Shown here: piece after piece, positions 37,200 to 49,388 of the stretch
How the letters are laid out: the number at the start of each line of letters is the position of its first letter
How positions within the stretch are numbered: position 1 is the first letter of the stretch
DNA from: Hormiphora californensis
Taxonomy: Eukaryota > Ctenophora > Tentaculata > Cydippida > Pleurobrachiidae
Assembly: GCA_020137815.1 (NCBI GenBank)
Contig: CM035357.1
Span: 7,200,315-7,264,314, forward strand
DNA: 64,000 nucleotides
Direction: 5' to 3'
Translations under genes and position numbers: made by a program
Notes under the pieces: generated by a model
Told to the model about the DNA's origin: nothing
Databases searched by the model: none
What the model saw: the letters and a program-made list of their open reading frames with translations, nothing else

Positions 37200-40100
37200 A
37201 GGAAGGGTTTTCTTTATATTCATCGTGAAGTCTACCATCGTGTGCACATTAAAAGGTGCCCCCATTGTCAAGCTCTTGGGCACTATCCCGACCAATGCCC
37301 AAAACGATTTGCATCCTGCTACCTGCATGTACTGTGCTGAAAAACATCCAACAAATGATTGCCCGGTAAAAGAAGACACGGAGAAGCATCAGTGTAAAAA
37401 CTGTCTACATTCCAGTCGTTCCAACCCAGATATCCCAGTCCATCATGCTGGTTCATCAAAATGCCCCACCTATAAAGAACAGTACGATAAGCTCTCAAAA
37501 AAACTACCGTCTTTCGCAGCTCCCTGCACTCAAATACGGAAATCTAAACTGCCGATCGATGAATAACAAGCTCATTGACATCTGTGAAACGTTCCACGAC
37601 CTTGGTCTGGATTTTTTCCCTTAAAAGACCTGGGGGAATGGCACATCGTTACTCCCTGAGTGATGAAAGTTTGGGTTAAACCCCTCTTATTCTCAAGAGG
37701 AAACGAGGGGGGGGTTGCTATTCTTGCAAAAAAAAAGCATAAAAATCCGTACTGTGAAACTAATAAAACCCCAAAAACCTTTAAAAATCTACACTACCGT
37801 TAAGGAGGAAACCCCCAAAAGGACAACTAGGGTTGAAATTCGGGCCACCTTCTACCTCAAAAAAAGATTTCTGATTGAGTTTGAGGAATACTTTCCTCTA
37901 AATGGACAATGGTCTCCCTTTTTTTGGAATTTCAAACATCCACACTGAGGATGAAAACGATCCAAACGTCAAAAGCCTTTACAATTTTCTTATAAGATGG
38001 ATAAAACCTGGAAAAACCCTACGCAGTCGCTGGAGGGACTTGACCTGCATCACGAGACGATGAGCTCCCACCAATCATGCTATAGGTCGCGAAATCGCAT
38101 TTTGATATTTGCATAACCCTTTCCCATTCCATGTGGTAAAACCTACACCAGAAAAAAATGGTAACAGCAGAAAGATGAAAAAACGTAACCCTGGAGGCCC
38201 TTTCTTCTAAAATAGCAGATTCCTCGCTAGTCTACCCGCTGAGACCTACTGAACTAGAAGACTGCTTACGGCTGTATTATGATACTCTGATGAATATCCT
38301 CGATGAATTAGCCCCAGTTGAGGAGATGACTGTTAAAGAATCAGATAATCCACCCTGGTACACTAAAGAGTGTGTTGATGCCAAACGAACTCGCAGAAAA
38401 TACGAGAGAGCGTTCAAAAACTGCCCTTAAGAAAGCTAAGAAGAAATCGGACTACAGCGATGCATGGATAGCCCTGAAAAACTTCACCGATGAAACTTCT
38501 AGGTTATTACGAAAACCAGAGTATCCTACTACCGTGAAAAACTGAAACTGGTTGCTGATGATCCAGCAGCGGTAAGCGGTATCATAAACAAGCTTCTTGG
38601 TAAAGACAAGATCCCTCAGGAACTACCAAGTGGATGGTCGGATGAAGAAGCAGCGAACAAATTTAGTGCTTACTTTAAATCAAAGATCGAAAACATCTAT
38701 GAGATGATTAAAGTCGAGAAAGCACTTAATGGATGTGTTCCTGACCTTTCCGAGGAAACCACCTTTAAAGGAAATTCCTTCTCCTCTTTCAAGAAAGTGA
38801 GTGATGAGGATCTCACTGCTATTATAACGTCGATGAGCAAGAAGCACTGTGATCTTGATCCGATACCTACTCGAACTCTAGTTGGACTCTTACCGCAACT
38901 ATTACCTATTATATCTGACATTGTCAATGGAAGCCTTCAAGAGGGAAGATTCCCTGAAATGCTGAAACAATCCCTGGTTAGGCCATCTTTCAAGAAAAAG
39001 GACAGTCCCGAGGATATGAAGAATTACCGTCCTGTTTCTAATTTATCCTTCATCTCGAAGATCATCGAGAAATGTGCGGCGGCCCAATTAACTGAGCATC
39101 TGGAGGAGAATATTTGTTTCCAGGAGTGCAATCAGCTTACAGAACACATCACAGCACTGAGACCACTCTTGTGAAGGTGGTCAACGATCTCCTGCTCATT
39201 ACTGACGAGAAATCCAAGGCAATCCTAGTACTTTTAGACTTGAGCGCTGCTTTCGATACCATCAATCACAAGATACTCCTGGGGAAGCTGAAAAAGGAAC
39301 TATGGTGTGACAGGGACTGCTCTCTCTTGGTTGAGTCCTACCTGACGGACAGAAAGGCCTCGGTAAAAGTTGGAAACTCGACCTCATCGCCAGTGGCTAT
39401 AACCATCGGAGTTCCTCAAGGATCCATCTTAGGGCCCCTTTTGTTCATTCTCTATACCAAAGAACTTGAGAGTATCGCTAAGCACTATGGTTTACTAGTA
39501 GAGCTATATGCTGACGATACGCAGCTCTATGTTTCATTTACCAACAACAAACTAGTTGACTTGGAAAAGACACTTCAGGAATGTCTCAACCATATCAAGG
39601 TGTGGATGGCAGACAACTTTCTTCGACTAAATCCTTCGAAAACTGAATTCATCGTTCTTAGAAACAAACACGACAAAGAAGCGAATCCAGAAGCTATAAA
39701 AGCACTAGACGACCAAGATCCATCTGTTCCAGCCCCACTGGTGCGAAACCTTGGTGTTTTCCTTGATTCGGAGCTTTCACTAACTGGAAACGTTTCAAAA
39801 AACAGTAAGAGCATGCAATCTGTGTCTCCTGAATCTTTGGAAGATAGGTAATACACTAACTATCGACCTCAAAGTGAAGCTAGTCAACACCCTTGTACAC
39901 AGTAGGCTTGATTACTGCAATAGTCTACTTGCGGGAGCATCTGCTAAAGACCTCGGGAGGTTACAAAAGGTTCAAAACGCTGCCACAAGATTCATCACGG
40001 GACGCCGATCTCTTCATAGCACATCAGACATTCGAAAACAGCTTCATTTTCTACCGGTTAAGGAAAGAATTAACTACAAGCTATGCTTATTGACCTACAA

Positions 40101-41580
40101 AGCCCTAAACGGTCTAGCACCGACGTATCTTTCTGAACTGGTACAGCGTCGGAAGCACAAGCTGAAGAATCTCCGGCGTGATATGGACATAACATATCTT
40201 GAAAGGAAATACACCCGTTATTGTGACACCTGCCATTTGTAATACGTTTCTCGATTGTTACTCTTGTCAATTTGGTCTGGAAATGGCATCTCATTTCCCC
40301 TTTCTAACTCTACTAATTCACTTTATTCACTTCACAATCCCTTCTGAATGTTCCCCCTAGCAATTATCAGAGTGATTACGTCTCGATGTTTTGTCCCGTC
40401 CCCTCTCTTCAGATAAAATCTCACACTTGGCACTCTTCTCTATTCTCTCCCTACCTCCCACCCCCTCCGCCCCGCCCCCTCCACCCCCGCCCCACCTCCC
40501 CCACCCCTGCCCTTCCCAATTTAGGGCACTTTGTTACACAGGCCACTACAGCGACAATCCTTGTGTTTTGGTGCACTAAGTCGCTTATCGCGTGTAACAG
40601 TTATCACTGGTCTTATCTATATTATCCGACTTGTCTTCTAGAACATTTTACACTCTACGTTGGTACTGCCCCACGCCTTATTTGTGTTTGATCGTCTTTT
40701 ATCTTTACCTGTAATTGAAAGGAATACACCTCTCACCTTATCACCAACAACATCACGGTATCAATCATACATCAAATACTGTAAGTTCATCTGTCTGTAT
40801 TGACTGTTCATTCATTGTGTACAATTGATAATGTTACCGGATTTAACCTTACCTACAAATTATTTAATTAGAGCTACTATAGACAGACTACCCCAGACCC
40901 AAGCTTGAGAAGTGTCCACTCGACGGACCGTCGTCGTAACAAACAAACGAACAGGCTTACTTGCACAGCCACCCAAGCTTGAAAATTTGCCCCCTAACTT
41001 GTCATGTTGCTTATTCGCAAGATAACTGCAAATGTCCTCACGGGGCGGAGATGCGAAGAGTGCAACCGACCTTTAACCGTGGGGGCTGCGTAAGTGTCTG
41101 GCAAGTACAATGACTGACTGACATTAAGAATGCCATGATATTAACTGACCACAACACGATGACAGACGCTATGACGAGGTTGCAATGTCGTTCTGCCCTA
41201 ACGGGCAGAGTTTGGCACGCTATAACCTATCTGTACCACCACCACCACCACACCCGTTATTGCTCGAGCAAAGGAGCCTTTAGTGTCGCTGCGCCAGCAG
41301 TGTGGAACGACCTGCCGAAACTTCTACGTGAAAATACATCCGTCCTATCCTTTAAAGCCAACCTAAAGACTCACTTCTTCAAAAAAGCCTACAAATGTTG
41401 AAGGACCCATTTTCGGTATGAAACATGGACAATTGTGACAGAGTGATGTGTATGAGTATATGTAACGTGTGTAGCGTGAACTAAGTGAAGCTGGAATGGT
41501 CAGTATTTATTTTTTTTCCTCTCTTTCCTCTATCCTCTAAACTGACCCTTACTGCTAATGATTGGTTTGTTTATTTTGTA
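37200..41580 (+). mobile_element. Degenerate CR1-like LINE (gag zinc knuckles, endonuclease, RT)
   Basis: In order on the plus strand: zinc-knuckle ORF1 end (RCPHCQALGHYPDQC, then CMYCAEKHPTNDC and CKNCLHSS, in two frames, 37235-37480); start of an apurinic-type endonuclease (GNLNCRSMNNKLIDICETF, near 37540); damaged endonuclease to about 38200; RT from about 38560 with DPIPTRTL, NYRPVSNLSFISKI, LLDLSAAFDTINH, IGVPQGSILGPLLFI and YADDTQLY (to about 39840); then LDYCNSLLAG and the C-terminal tail. The tail sentence YTRYC is interrupted at 40223 and resumes in frame at 41250, ending WNDLPKLLRENTSV, with a stop at 41401. Several frameshifts and stops make it inactive. Confidence 0.85.
40211..41262 (+). 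mobile_element. About 1.0-kb insertion in the LINE with 13-bp target duplication
   Basis: The 13-bp word acacccgttattg flanks 40224-41249 (copies at 40211-40223 and 41250-41262). The coding sentence of the host LINE is exactly restored across it. The insert ends in (ACC)n just before the right copy, which with the 13-bp duplication suggests target-primed retrotransposition of a non-LTR element or SINE-like unit. The interior is C-rich at 40450-40510 and shows no recognisable coding domain. Confidence 0.85.
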
Positions 41581-42254
41581 ACATTTGATATCAAAAGGGA
41601 AAAAAAAAGAAAAAAAAAAAAAAAAAAAAAAGGACAACAACAAAAAAGCGAGAAAAACGTGTGAATATAAAAAACATCCCAATGAAAAAAAAAAAAAAAA
41701 AAAAAAAAAAGTTGTCCTAAAAAAAAAAAAGAAAAAGAGAGCTTGCGAGAAAATAGAATGATATGTGAGGACTTGTAAGTGTTTAAGCAGTTGGCAAGTG
41801 GCTTCTACTACTCCAAATTGGTCAACTGAATTACTGGAAATTGGAAATGCTACATGATACATCTTCTTCGAGCATTTTATGTGCAACTAAGCACACAGGT
41901 TTCAGTATAGGTATCCTAGTATCAGTATCCCCGATAGGGGCGGTCTTCAATTTGCTTCTTTTGGATCTTTTAGATCCTTCAAGGATATTATATGCACTAC
42001 TGCATTTTCTGCAGTGATAGGATCCCCTAAATTATTTTCTCAACCTTCCAAATATATTAACAAAACATCTTTCAGAAGATAAGAAAAAATCATAATCTTG
42101 TAGTAAAACTAGCCGCTTTTGGAGCGAGGGCTGTTGGGGATGAAAGAGGATGGAATGATGAATTTTTCTTCTTCCAACAGCAGAACTTGTGCTGAACCGT
42201 AAAACGGACAGTTAAAGAGCGGACTATAAATGTTTATTTTGTATTGTATTGTAT
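41581..42254. other. A-rich runs and gene-free spacer
   Basis: Long A runs (41599-41630, 41686-41710, 41719-41730), with aggacaac and its inverse gttgtcct bracketing the middle block. The region from 41760 to 42254 shows no gene; it ends in tgtattgtattgtat, a LINE-like tail word next to the MITE at 42255. Confidence 0.5.
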
Positions 42255-42548
42255 AGGGATCCCTAAAAAAGTTCAGTATTTACACAGAGTTTACACAGTC
42301 TTTACTCAGTCGTTACACCCAGAGCGCCCGCGCCGCTCTGGGTGTAACGACTGCGTCTTTCGCACTCGATTTGCAGCGTTTTCGGAAACTTTTTCCGCCG
42401 CAGCGCTCAATTTTGTCAATTGTGCAGCACACAATCCAATATTTTCTTGGGAAAAGCCACTGTGCGCAGCACGCGCCGCTCTGGGTGTAACGACTGAGTA
42501 AAGACTGTGTAAACTCTGTGTAAATACTGAACTTTTTTAGGGATCCCT
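42255..42548. mobile_element. MITE with AGGGATCCCT ends, 294 bp
   Basis: Terminal inverted repeats of about 72 bp: AGGGATCCCTAAAAAAGTTC onward to gttacacccagagcg, mirrored at 42476-42548. The left inner end has its own nested hairpin (gttacacccagagcg then cgctctgggtgtaac at 42313-42350). The outer 10 bp are themselves palindromic. Interior 'attttctgggaaaagcc'-type sequence is non-coding. Confidence 0.9.
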
Positions 42549-42552
42549 ATTG

Positions 42553-42707
42553 TAAAGTCGGATTTTTTGAAGTTGTCACCCCAAAATGACCGCGCATGTG
42601 AAATTTATCAATTTTGACGCGCACACCACACGTTAACATGTGATGTGACGCGCAAAAACATTCCGCGCACGAGAAGGGGGGTGACAACTTCAAAAAATCC
42701 GACTTTA
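42553..42707. mobile_element. MITE, 155 bp, TAAAGTCGGATTTTTTGAAG ends
   Basis: Perfect ends taaagtcggattttttgaag and ttgtcacccc, mirrored at 42679-42707. Interior is GC-rich with aacatgtgatgt-type words; non-autonomous. Confidence 0.9.
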
Positions 42708-42730
42708 TTGTATAAAAAATTGTGAAAGTT

Positions 42731-42956
42731 TAAAGTCGGATTTTTTGAAACTGTCACCCCCCTGAAATAACAAAACTTGCCATATCTCCGGTTCCTGATA
42801 AGATAGAGACTTGAAATTTGGAGGTTCGGAAGAACTTAGCAAGATCTTCGTAACCTCCAAATTTCAAGTCTCTATCTCGTCAGAAACCGGATTTATGGTC
42901 ATTTACGAAATTTGAAAATACCCAGGGGGGTGACAGTTTCAAAAAATCCGACTTTA
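42731..42956. mobile_element. MITE, 226 bp, almost fully palindromic
   Basis: Same termini as the preceding element but with an inner hairpin: ttcctgataagatagagact and tgaaatttggaggtt pair with aacctccaaatttca and agtctctatctcgtcagaaa. The whole unit could fold into one long hairpin. Confidence 0.9.
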
Positions 42957-43078
42957 AAAAAGTGCGCCTCGCACCGCGCCGGCCCCGCCCAACAAGAAAT
43001 TCTTGGCGCGCGGCTCAGATAGCTAAAATTCGGCTGCGCTTTACTGGAGACCATTCGCGCGTTACAGTTTGTACAAGA

Positions 43079-43150
43079 GGGATCCCTAAAAAAGTTCAGA
43101 GTTTACACAGAGTTTACACAGTCTTTACTCAGTCATTACACCCAGAGCGG
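43079..43150 (+). repeat. Single left arm of the AGGGATCCCT MITE
   Basis: Agggatccctaaaaaagttc through gtcattacacccagagcggc matches the first 70 bases of the element at 42255. No facing right arm is found within the next kilobase, so it is a truncated copy. Confidence 0.85.
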
Positions 43151-43554
43151 CGCGTGCTGCGCGTTTCTTGATTTTCGCGCGGGTTCTTTTTGCGCGTACC
43201 AAATACTCCCGCGCAACTAGCAAGTACTGGTTTTAACAATTTGGTTACCGCGCGCTACATGAACGTACAGAGCGAGTGTTGAGATACAACTCCCGTTGGC
43301 GGCCGTTGTTGTTTCTCTCGCACCAAAGATTGAAGCGACAATTGATCATCGCTATTTGCTACCGTCCCAGGCCTCTGCACTGTGTAACCACCGATAAATC
43401 AATGTTTGTAACAAATTTAAATACGAGTAATTTTGTCGAGTTAATAGAATTATGCTCATAACAACAATATTAATCACATTACTAAAAGAAAGAGATGTCA
43501 GATGGGCGAAGAAGTATTAGTTTTTTATCGTGGTCAACATTTAAAATGAGTACG

Positions 43555-43772
43555 GAAAACAATGAAAGTTCAAATATTTCAAACACTCATTCAAGGGCTT
43601 CGCCAACACAGGAATAATCCCGTTATGACAGGCGACACCCAGAGTCCTACACACACGGTTGTTCTCTCCTTGTGCCACATTGAACTGTTGCCGTCCACCC
43701 CACAGGCCAGTTGGCATCTGCATCGTTACACCTGGAGAAGAAACTTATTAGCCAGGCACGGTCAGCAGTCCG

Positions 43773-43847
<75 letters not shown>

Positions 43848-44078
43848 CTCTCTCTCTCTCTCTCTCACTCATTTTCTCTCTCTCACTCTCTCCTTCTCTC
43901 TCTCTCCTTCTCTCTCTCACTCTCTGTATGATGTAATGTATATCTGTTTATTACCTGGAGGTAGAATATCTGTTATAAGGAACCCTTTATCCACAAGTAT
44001 TTGATCTCCAGGTTGGAACTGCGTTAAAATTCCTGTCGCCTCCACTATCTGTTTATCGGTTGACCCCCAGGGTTAGTC
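43555..44078 (-). pseudogene. DDE (DDE_Tnp_4-type) transposase remnant
   Basis: On the minus strand GSTDKQIVEATGIL, then FQPGDQILVDKGFLITDILP (44075-43958), match the core of DDE_Tnp_4 transposases, including the second catalytic Asp in ILVDKGF. A further segment 43743-43555 (GVTMQMP, FNVAQGENN) is consistent with the next block, but it has lost the final Glu region and ends early. An AC/TC microsatellite (43780-43925) lies between, so either an intron or a repeat expansion split it. Elements of this class carry THAP fingers or are Harbinger relatives; I cannot say which. Confidence 0.6.
43780..43925. repeat. (AC)n and (TC)n microsatellite
   Basis: About 65 bases of AC repeat followed by CT repeat within the transposase remnant. 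Confidence 0.95.
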
Positions 44079-44925
44079 GGACTGATATAGGTAATTGCAC
44101 CGTATGGTGCTATTGGTTACGAAGTCACCCCTATTATTGCATATAGGGGTGACAATACCGCCTACCTAAAAATGAAAATTTACGGGACCTTCTCATAAAA
44201 AGTTATCGAAAACTTGTCTAAAACCTATCTAAAACGTATGGTACTAGTTTGTATAGTAACCAGGACCTAAATTCTACAGAAAGTAACGACCGGTAGCGAT
44301 TACACCACATGTTTAACAACAGAGGTGTGTCGCATAACTCCTTATATGGGCATAAAATTCCAATCTTGTGGAATTTATTCTGACTCGACTATAGCTTAGT
44401 TATCAATGAATCCACCTCTAATACCTTTGGAATGGCATTTTGCACATTTCTGAAGCTTTTTGTAGCCAAATTCCAGCATCTTCATAGTTTTCCAAAAACA
44501 AAAACAGTGTTAATGGCCAAAATATCGAAAAATTCCGGTATGTAATGGTAGCTCAGACAATTTCCTCGGTATGTTCAAAAAATTAGAACTTTCTGTTTTG
44601 TAGTTTGGACACAGGAATTTTTTTCCCGCCGTACAAGCGATATTATTACCCCTCCGTGAGCTAGCGCAGAGGGGGAATTTCATTACCAAATGGTGCTATT
44701 ACTACCAAGAATTTCATCGTGTGATGACCTGCAGAGGGGGTGAACGATTAATTTTTTTAACCGTAGCTCCACCCATAACATAACAATTGGATAGGGATTT
44801 CAATGTCATTTATGAAGAAGGGGTCTTGCAAAAATATGTGACCCTAGTTTTACAACTAAAATACAAAGAGATTCGCTCACCGTCCCTTCAGCCCTTCCCA
44901 CCCCCCCCCCCCCTACAGAGTGAGA

Positions 44926-44973
<48 letters not shown>

Positions 44974-45090
44974 GAGAGAGATAAGAGAGCGAAGAGAGAG
45001 AAAAAAAACGAACTCGTGATAGTAAGGAAATTAGAGATTAAAAGTTTAATCTCTTATCAGTGCACTACAGTAGAAGATTGGCGGAATCGC
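44079..45090. other. Gene-free stretch
   Basis: Contains a small hairpin gtcacccctattattgcata/taggggtgac near 44126-44154, a C run at 44901 and a (GA)n array at 44919-45003. No coding sequence recognised. Confidence 0.5.
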
Positions 45091-45841
45091 CCTACCCAAC
45101 CCCCAATTTTTTTTTTAAAAAAAAAAAAAAATTAAAAAAAATTGGGGTTTTCCCCCCCCCCCTTTTTTTTTCCCCCCCCCTTTTTTTTAAAAATTTTTTT
45201 TTTTTTCCCCCCCCTTTTTTTTTTTTTTTTCCCCCCCCCTTTTTCCCCCCTTTTCCCCCCCTTCCCCCTTTTCCCCCCCCCCTTTTGGGCGTTTCCCGGG
45301 GGGGGAAAAATTTTAAATTTTTTAAAAAAAAACCCCAAAAACCCAAAAAAAATTAAAAAAGGGGAAAAAAGGGGGAAAAAAAAATTTTTAAAAAACCCCC
45401 AAAAAAACCGGGGGCCGGGGTTTTTTGGGGGAAAAAAAAGAGGGGGCCCCCTTTTTTTTTTTGGGGGTTTTTTTTTTTTTCCCCCCCCCCTTTTTTTTTT
45501 CCCCCCCCCAAAAAAAAAATTTAAAAAAAAAATTTTTTTTTTTTCCCCCCCCCAAAAAACCCCCCCCCTTTTCCCCCCCCCCCTTTTTTTCCCCTTTTTT
45601 TTTCCCAAAAACCCCTCCCCCCCTTTAAAACCCCTTTGGGCCTTTTGGGTTTTTTTAAACCCTTTTCCCCCAAAAAAACTTTAAAAAAAAAACCTTTTTT
45701 TTTTAAACCCCCCCCCCTTAAAAAAAATTTTTCCCCCCCTTTTTTAAAGAAAAAAAAAAAAAATTTTTTTTTAAAATTTTTTTAAAAAAAGGGGCCCAAA
45801 GGGAAAACCCCTTTTCCCCCCCCCCCAAAAAAAAAATTTTT

Positions 45842-45872
<31 letters not shown>

Positions 45873-46042
45873 GGGGGGAAAAAAAAAAGGTTTTTTTTTT
45901 AAAAAAAATTTTAAAAATTTTTTTTTGGGCCCCCCAAAAAAAAAAAAGGGGAAAAAAAAAAAACCCCCCCGGGGGGGAAAAGGGGGGAAAAAAAAGGGCC
46001 CGGGGGGGGGGAAAAAAGGGGTTCCCCGGGGGGGGAAAAAAA

Positions 46043-46080
<38 letters not shown>

Positions 46081-48090
46081 AGTTTGGGGGGGTTTTTTGG
46101 GGGGGGGGTTTTTTTTTTTTTTTTTTTTTTTCCCCCCCCCGGGGGGAAAAAAGGGGGGTTTTCCAAATTTTTCCCCTTTTTTCCCCCCAATTTAAAATTT
46201 TTTTTTTCCCGGTTCCCCCCGGGGGGGAAATTTTTAAAAAAGGGGGGGGAATTTTTTTCCCCTTTTAAAAGGGGGGGTTTTTTTTTTTTTTTTTTTTTTA
46301 AAAAATTTTTGGGGTTTTTTTTTAAAAAATTTTTTTTTTTAAAAAAAAAAAAAATTTTTTTTTGGGGGGGGGGGGGAAAAAAAAAAATTTTTTTTTTTAA
46401 AATTTTGGGGGGTTGGGTTTTTTGGGGGGGTTTTGGGGGGGGGGGGAAAAAAAAAAATTTTTTTGGGGGGTTTTTTTTAAATTTTTTTTTTTTTTTGGGG
46501 GTTTGGGGGGAAAAAAAGGGTTTTTTTTTTTTTTTTTTCCTTTTTGGGGGGGGGTTTTTTTTTTTTTTTTTTTTTGGGGGGGGGGGAAAAAAAGGGGGGG
46601 GGGGTTTTTTTTTTTTCCCCCCCTTTTTCCCGGGTTTTTCCTCCTCTTTTTTCCCCCCCTTTCCCCCCCCTTTTTCCTCCCCCTTTTCCCCCCCCTCTTT
46701 TCTCCCCCTTTTTCCCCTTTTCCCCTTTCCCTCTTTCCCCCCCCTCTCTCTCTCCCCCCCCCTCTTTCCCCCCCCCCCTTTTTCCCTTCCCCCCCCTTTT
46801 TTTTTTTTTTCCCCCCCCCCCCCCTTCTTTTCTTTTTCCCTCTTTTCCTTTTTTCTTTTTTTTTTCCCCTTTTTCCTTTCCCCCCCCCCCCTTTTTCCCC
46901 CCCCCCTTTTTTCCCCCTTTTCCCCTCCCCCCCCGCTTCCCCCTTTTTCCTCCCTCTCTCTCTTTTCCCCCCCCCTTTCTTTCTCTCTCCCCCCCCCCGG
47001 TTTTTTCCCCCTTTTTTTTTTCTTTTTCCCCCCTTCCTTTTTTTCCCCCCCTTTCCCCCCCCCTTCTCCTTTTTTTTTTTATTTTTTTTTCCCCCCCCCC
47101 CCCCCCAAAATTTCCCCCAAAAAAAAAAATTTTTCCCCCCCCCCTTTTTTTCCCTTTTTCCCTTTTTTCCCCCCTTTTTCCCAAAACCCCAAAGGGGTTT
47201 TTGGGGGGGAAACAAAATTTTCCCAAAAAAAAAAAAACCCCTTTTGGGGGTTTTTTTTTTCCCCTGAAATTTTTGGGGCAAAAAACAATGGAAAAAAAGG
47301 GGGTTAAAAAAATTTTTTTTTTTGGAAAACCCCCCCCCAAAAAACCCCCCCCAAAACCCCCCCCCCTTTTAAAAAATTTTTTTTTTTAAAAAAATTTTTA
47401 AAAAACCTTTTTTTTAATTTTTTTCCCGGGGCATTTTTTTAAAATTTTTTAACCCGTTTTAAAAAACCCCGGGCCGGGGGGGGGGGAAATTTTTTCAAAT
47501 TTTTTTTTTTCCCTTTAAAAAAAAAAAACCCCTTTTTTTTTTTTAAAAAAATTTTAATTTTTTTTCCCAATTTTTTCCCAAGCGCGAAAAACCCCTTTTT
47601 AAAAAAAAAAACCCCCCCCCGGGGGCAAACCCCCGGGGGGGGGGGGGGTTTTTTTTTTTTTTTTTTTAAACCCCCCTTTTTTTTTTTTGGGGGGGTTTTT
47701 TAAAAAAAAAGGGGGGGGGTTTTTTTTTTTTTTTTAAAAAAAAAATTTTTCCCCCCCGGGGCCCCCCCCCTTTTTTAAAAGCCCCTTTTTTTTTTTCCCC
47801 CCCTTTTTTTTCCTTTTTTTTTTTTTTCCCCCTTTGGGGCCCCTTTTTTAAAAAATTTTTTAAAAATTTTTAAAAAAAAAAAAATAAAAAAAAAAGGGGG
47901 GGGCCCCCCAAAAAAAAAGGGGGTTTTTAAATTAAAAAACCCCCTTTTCCCGGGGCCAAACCCCCCCCCCCCGGGGTTTTAGGAAAATTTTTTTTCCCCC
48001 CCCCCCCCCAAAACCTTGGGAAAAATTTTTTTCCAAAAATTTTTTAAAACCCTTTCCCCCAAAACCCCTTCCCCCCCCCCCCCCCGGGGG
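45091..48090. other. Three kilobases of homopolymer blocks in all four bases (likely artefact)
   Basis: Nearly every base is part of a run of 3-25 identical bases, and A, C, G and T runs alternate with no dinucleotide structure. Codons read from it are almost only Phe, Lys, Pro and Gly, which gives long meaningless frames on both strands. Natural DNA does not look like this over 3 kb. It is best read as a failed consensus from low-quality long reads. Any gene or repeat that is really here cannot be recovered. Confidence 0.9.
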
Positions 48091-49388
48091 AAAACTAAAC
48101 TCGATCAACACAGTCTAAGCTGCCTCGGGAGGTTATTTCAACCTTAGAACACAATCAAAGCGTGATCTCACTGCGAACCCCCTTAGCTGAGGCTGGGTTT
48201 GGGGGTGTTTTTTTATGAACCTCAAATTCCCCTTCTTCCCAAATAATGGAGAGGGTTCCCAAAAACCTTCCGCCTCAACCCCCCCGAAGAAAGGGTCGAA
48301 TTTTAAAGTCTCCCCACGTGCCCCCTGGTCCCTTATTGGCCCAAAAAAACATTTTTCCTTTATTTCCGCGTTTTTTAATTTTCCGGCCCCCAATTCCCGA
48401 GCCCCCCCCAATCAATCTCTTCCTATTACCAAGGCCTCAAGAAAAACGAGGTAGAAGAAACGACATATGGTTAACGTGTTTGCGGTCAAAAAATTTCCTT
48501 CACAACCCGGTTTTTCCCTTTTTCCTCGACCCTCCCGGAAATTTTGGGCGATGAAAAGGGCCCTTCTATAAAAAAACTTTCTTCTAAACTTTCCGATTTA
48601 AAAAGAAAAAATCCATCCCGACTCTATCCGGTACATTAGGCAACGATTACATTTTTTGCCTCTTGAGGAAACTTTGATCAAATCTAAGGGGGCACCTGGC
48701 CTAGCCCAAAACGTTTTCAACCCACAGGAAAGATATTAAAATTTTAATATGATTAAAAAAAATTTGAATTAATTTTTATAATCCCTTTTATTTACAGGAA
48801 AAACCTTGATTTCTATACCATTTTAAATAATTAAAAGGGGAAAACCAACCCCCCGGGTTTTGGCAAAAAAAAATTTTTTTAAACGAGGTTGTGAACGAAG
48901 TTTCCCCACAAGTATGCCCCAAATAGTCAAGACCTAACAGAACTCGTTTTTTTCTTAAAAAAAATGGACCCAATTTAAAAACGGGCAATAAATGTATATT
49001 TGTATTTGTAATTTGTATTTGTATTTTATTTTTTTGGGGCCAAAGGAAACGAAACCCCTTTAAACTGGGGGTTCGAGGACTGATTCATTGAGTGTCAGGA
49101 CCAGGAGTCAGGGAAATGTCCCCACTTTTTCCGTTTTTTTTTTCGGTTTTTGAATATTGGGTTAGAGCTGGGGGGTTTTTGGGTCGGGGTTTCCTATCAG
49201 AAAAACCCCTTTTGGCCCAAAAAGGTTGAAATTTGGGTTTTGGGCTTTGGGGTCCTAAAAGGGGGGCCCCATATAAAATTAAATTTTTTTTTTTTTTAAA
49301 ACTCAAAGGGCCAATGTGACCCCTATCACAAATCCCCCAAAAACCCCGAACCCTCCCGGGAAATAAATGACCGTCCCCTTTTTAAGGG
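48091..49388. other. Partly damaged sequence upstream of ARL13B
   Basis: Sequence returns to normal complexity but still has inflated runs. Around 48112-48190 a frame reading KLPREVISTLEHNQS resembles the C-terminal tail of a LINE reverse transcriptase, and 49000-49030 has a tttgtatttgta tail-like repeat, so a decayed LINE is possible. The first exon(s) of ARL13B should lie here but cannot be read. Confidence 0.4.

Noticed and set aside
37715-37948. 77-codon basic ORF as a separate gene
   Set aside because: It lies in the decayed endonuclease region of the CR1-like LINE and is better explained as part of it.
45142-47389. Several ORFs of 150-485 codons on both strands
   Set aside because: They lie in alternating homopolymer runs and read only Phe, Lys, Pro, Gly and Ser; they are products of damaged consensus, not genes.
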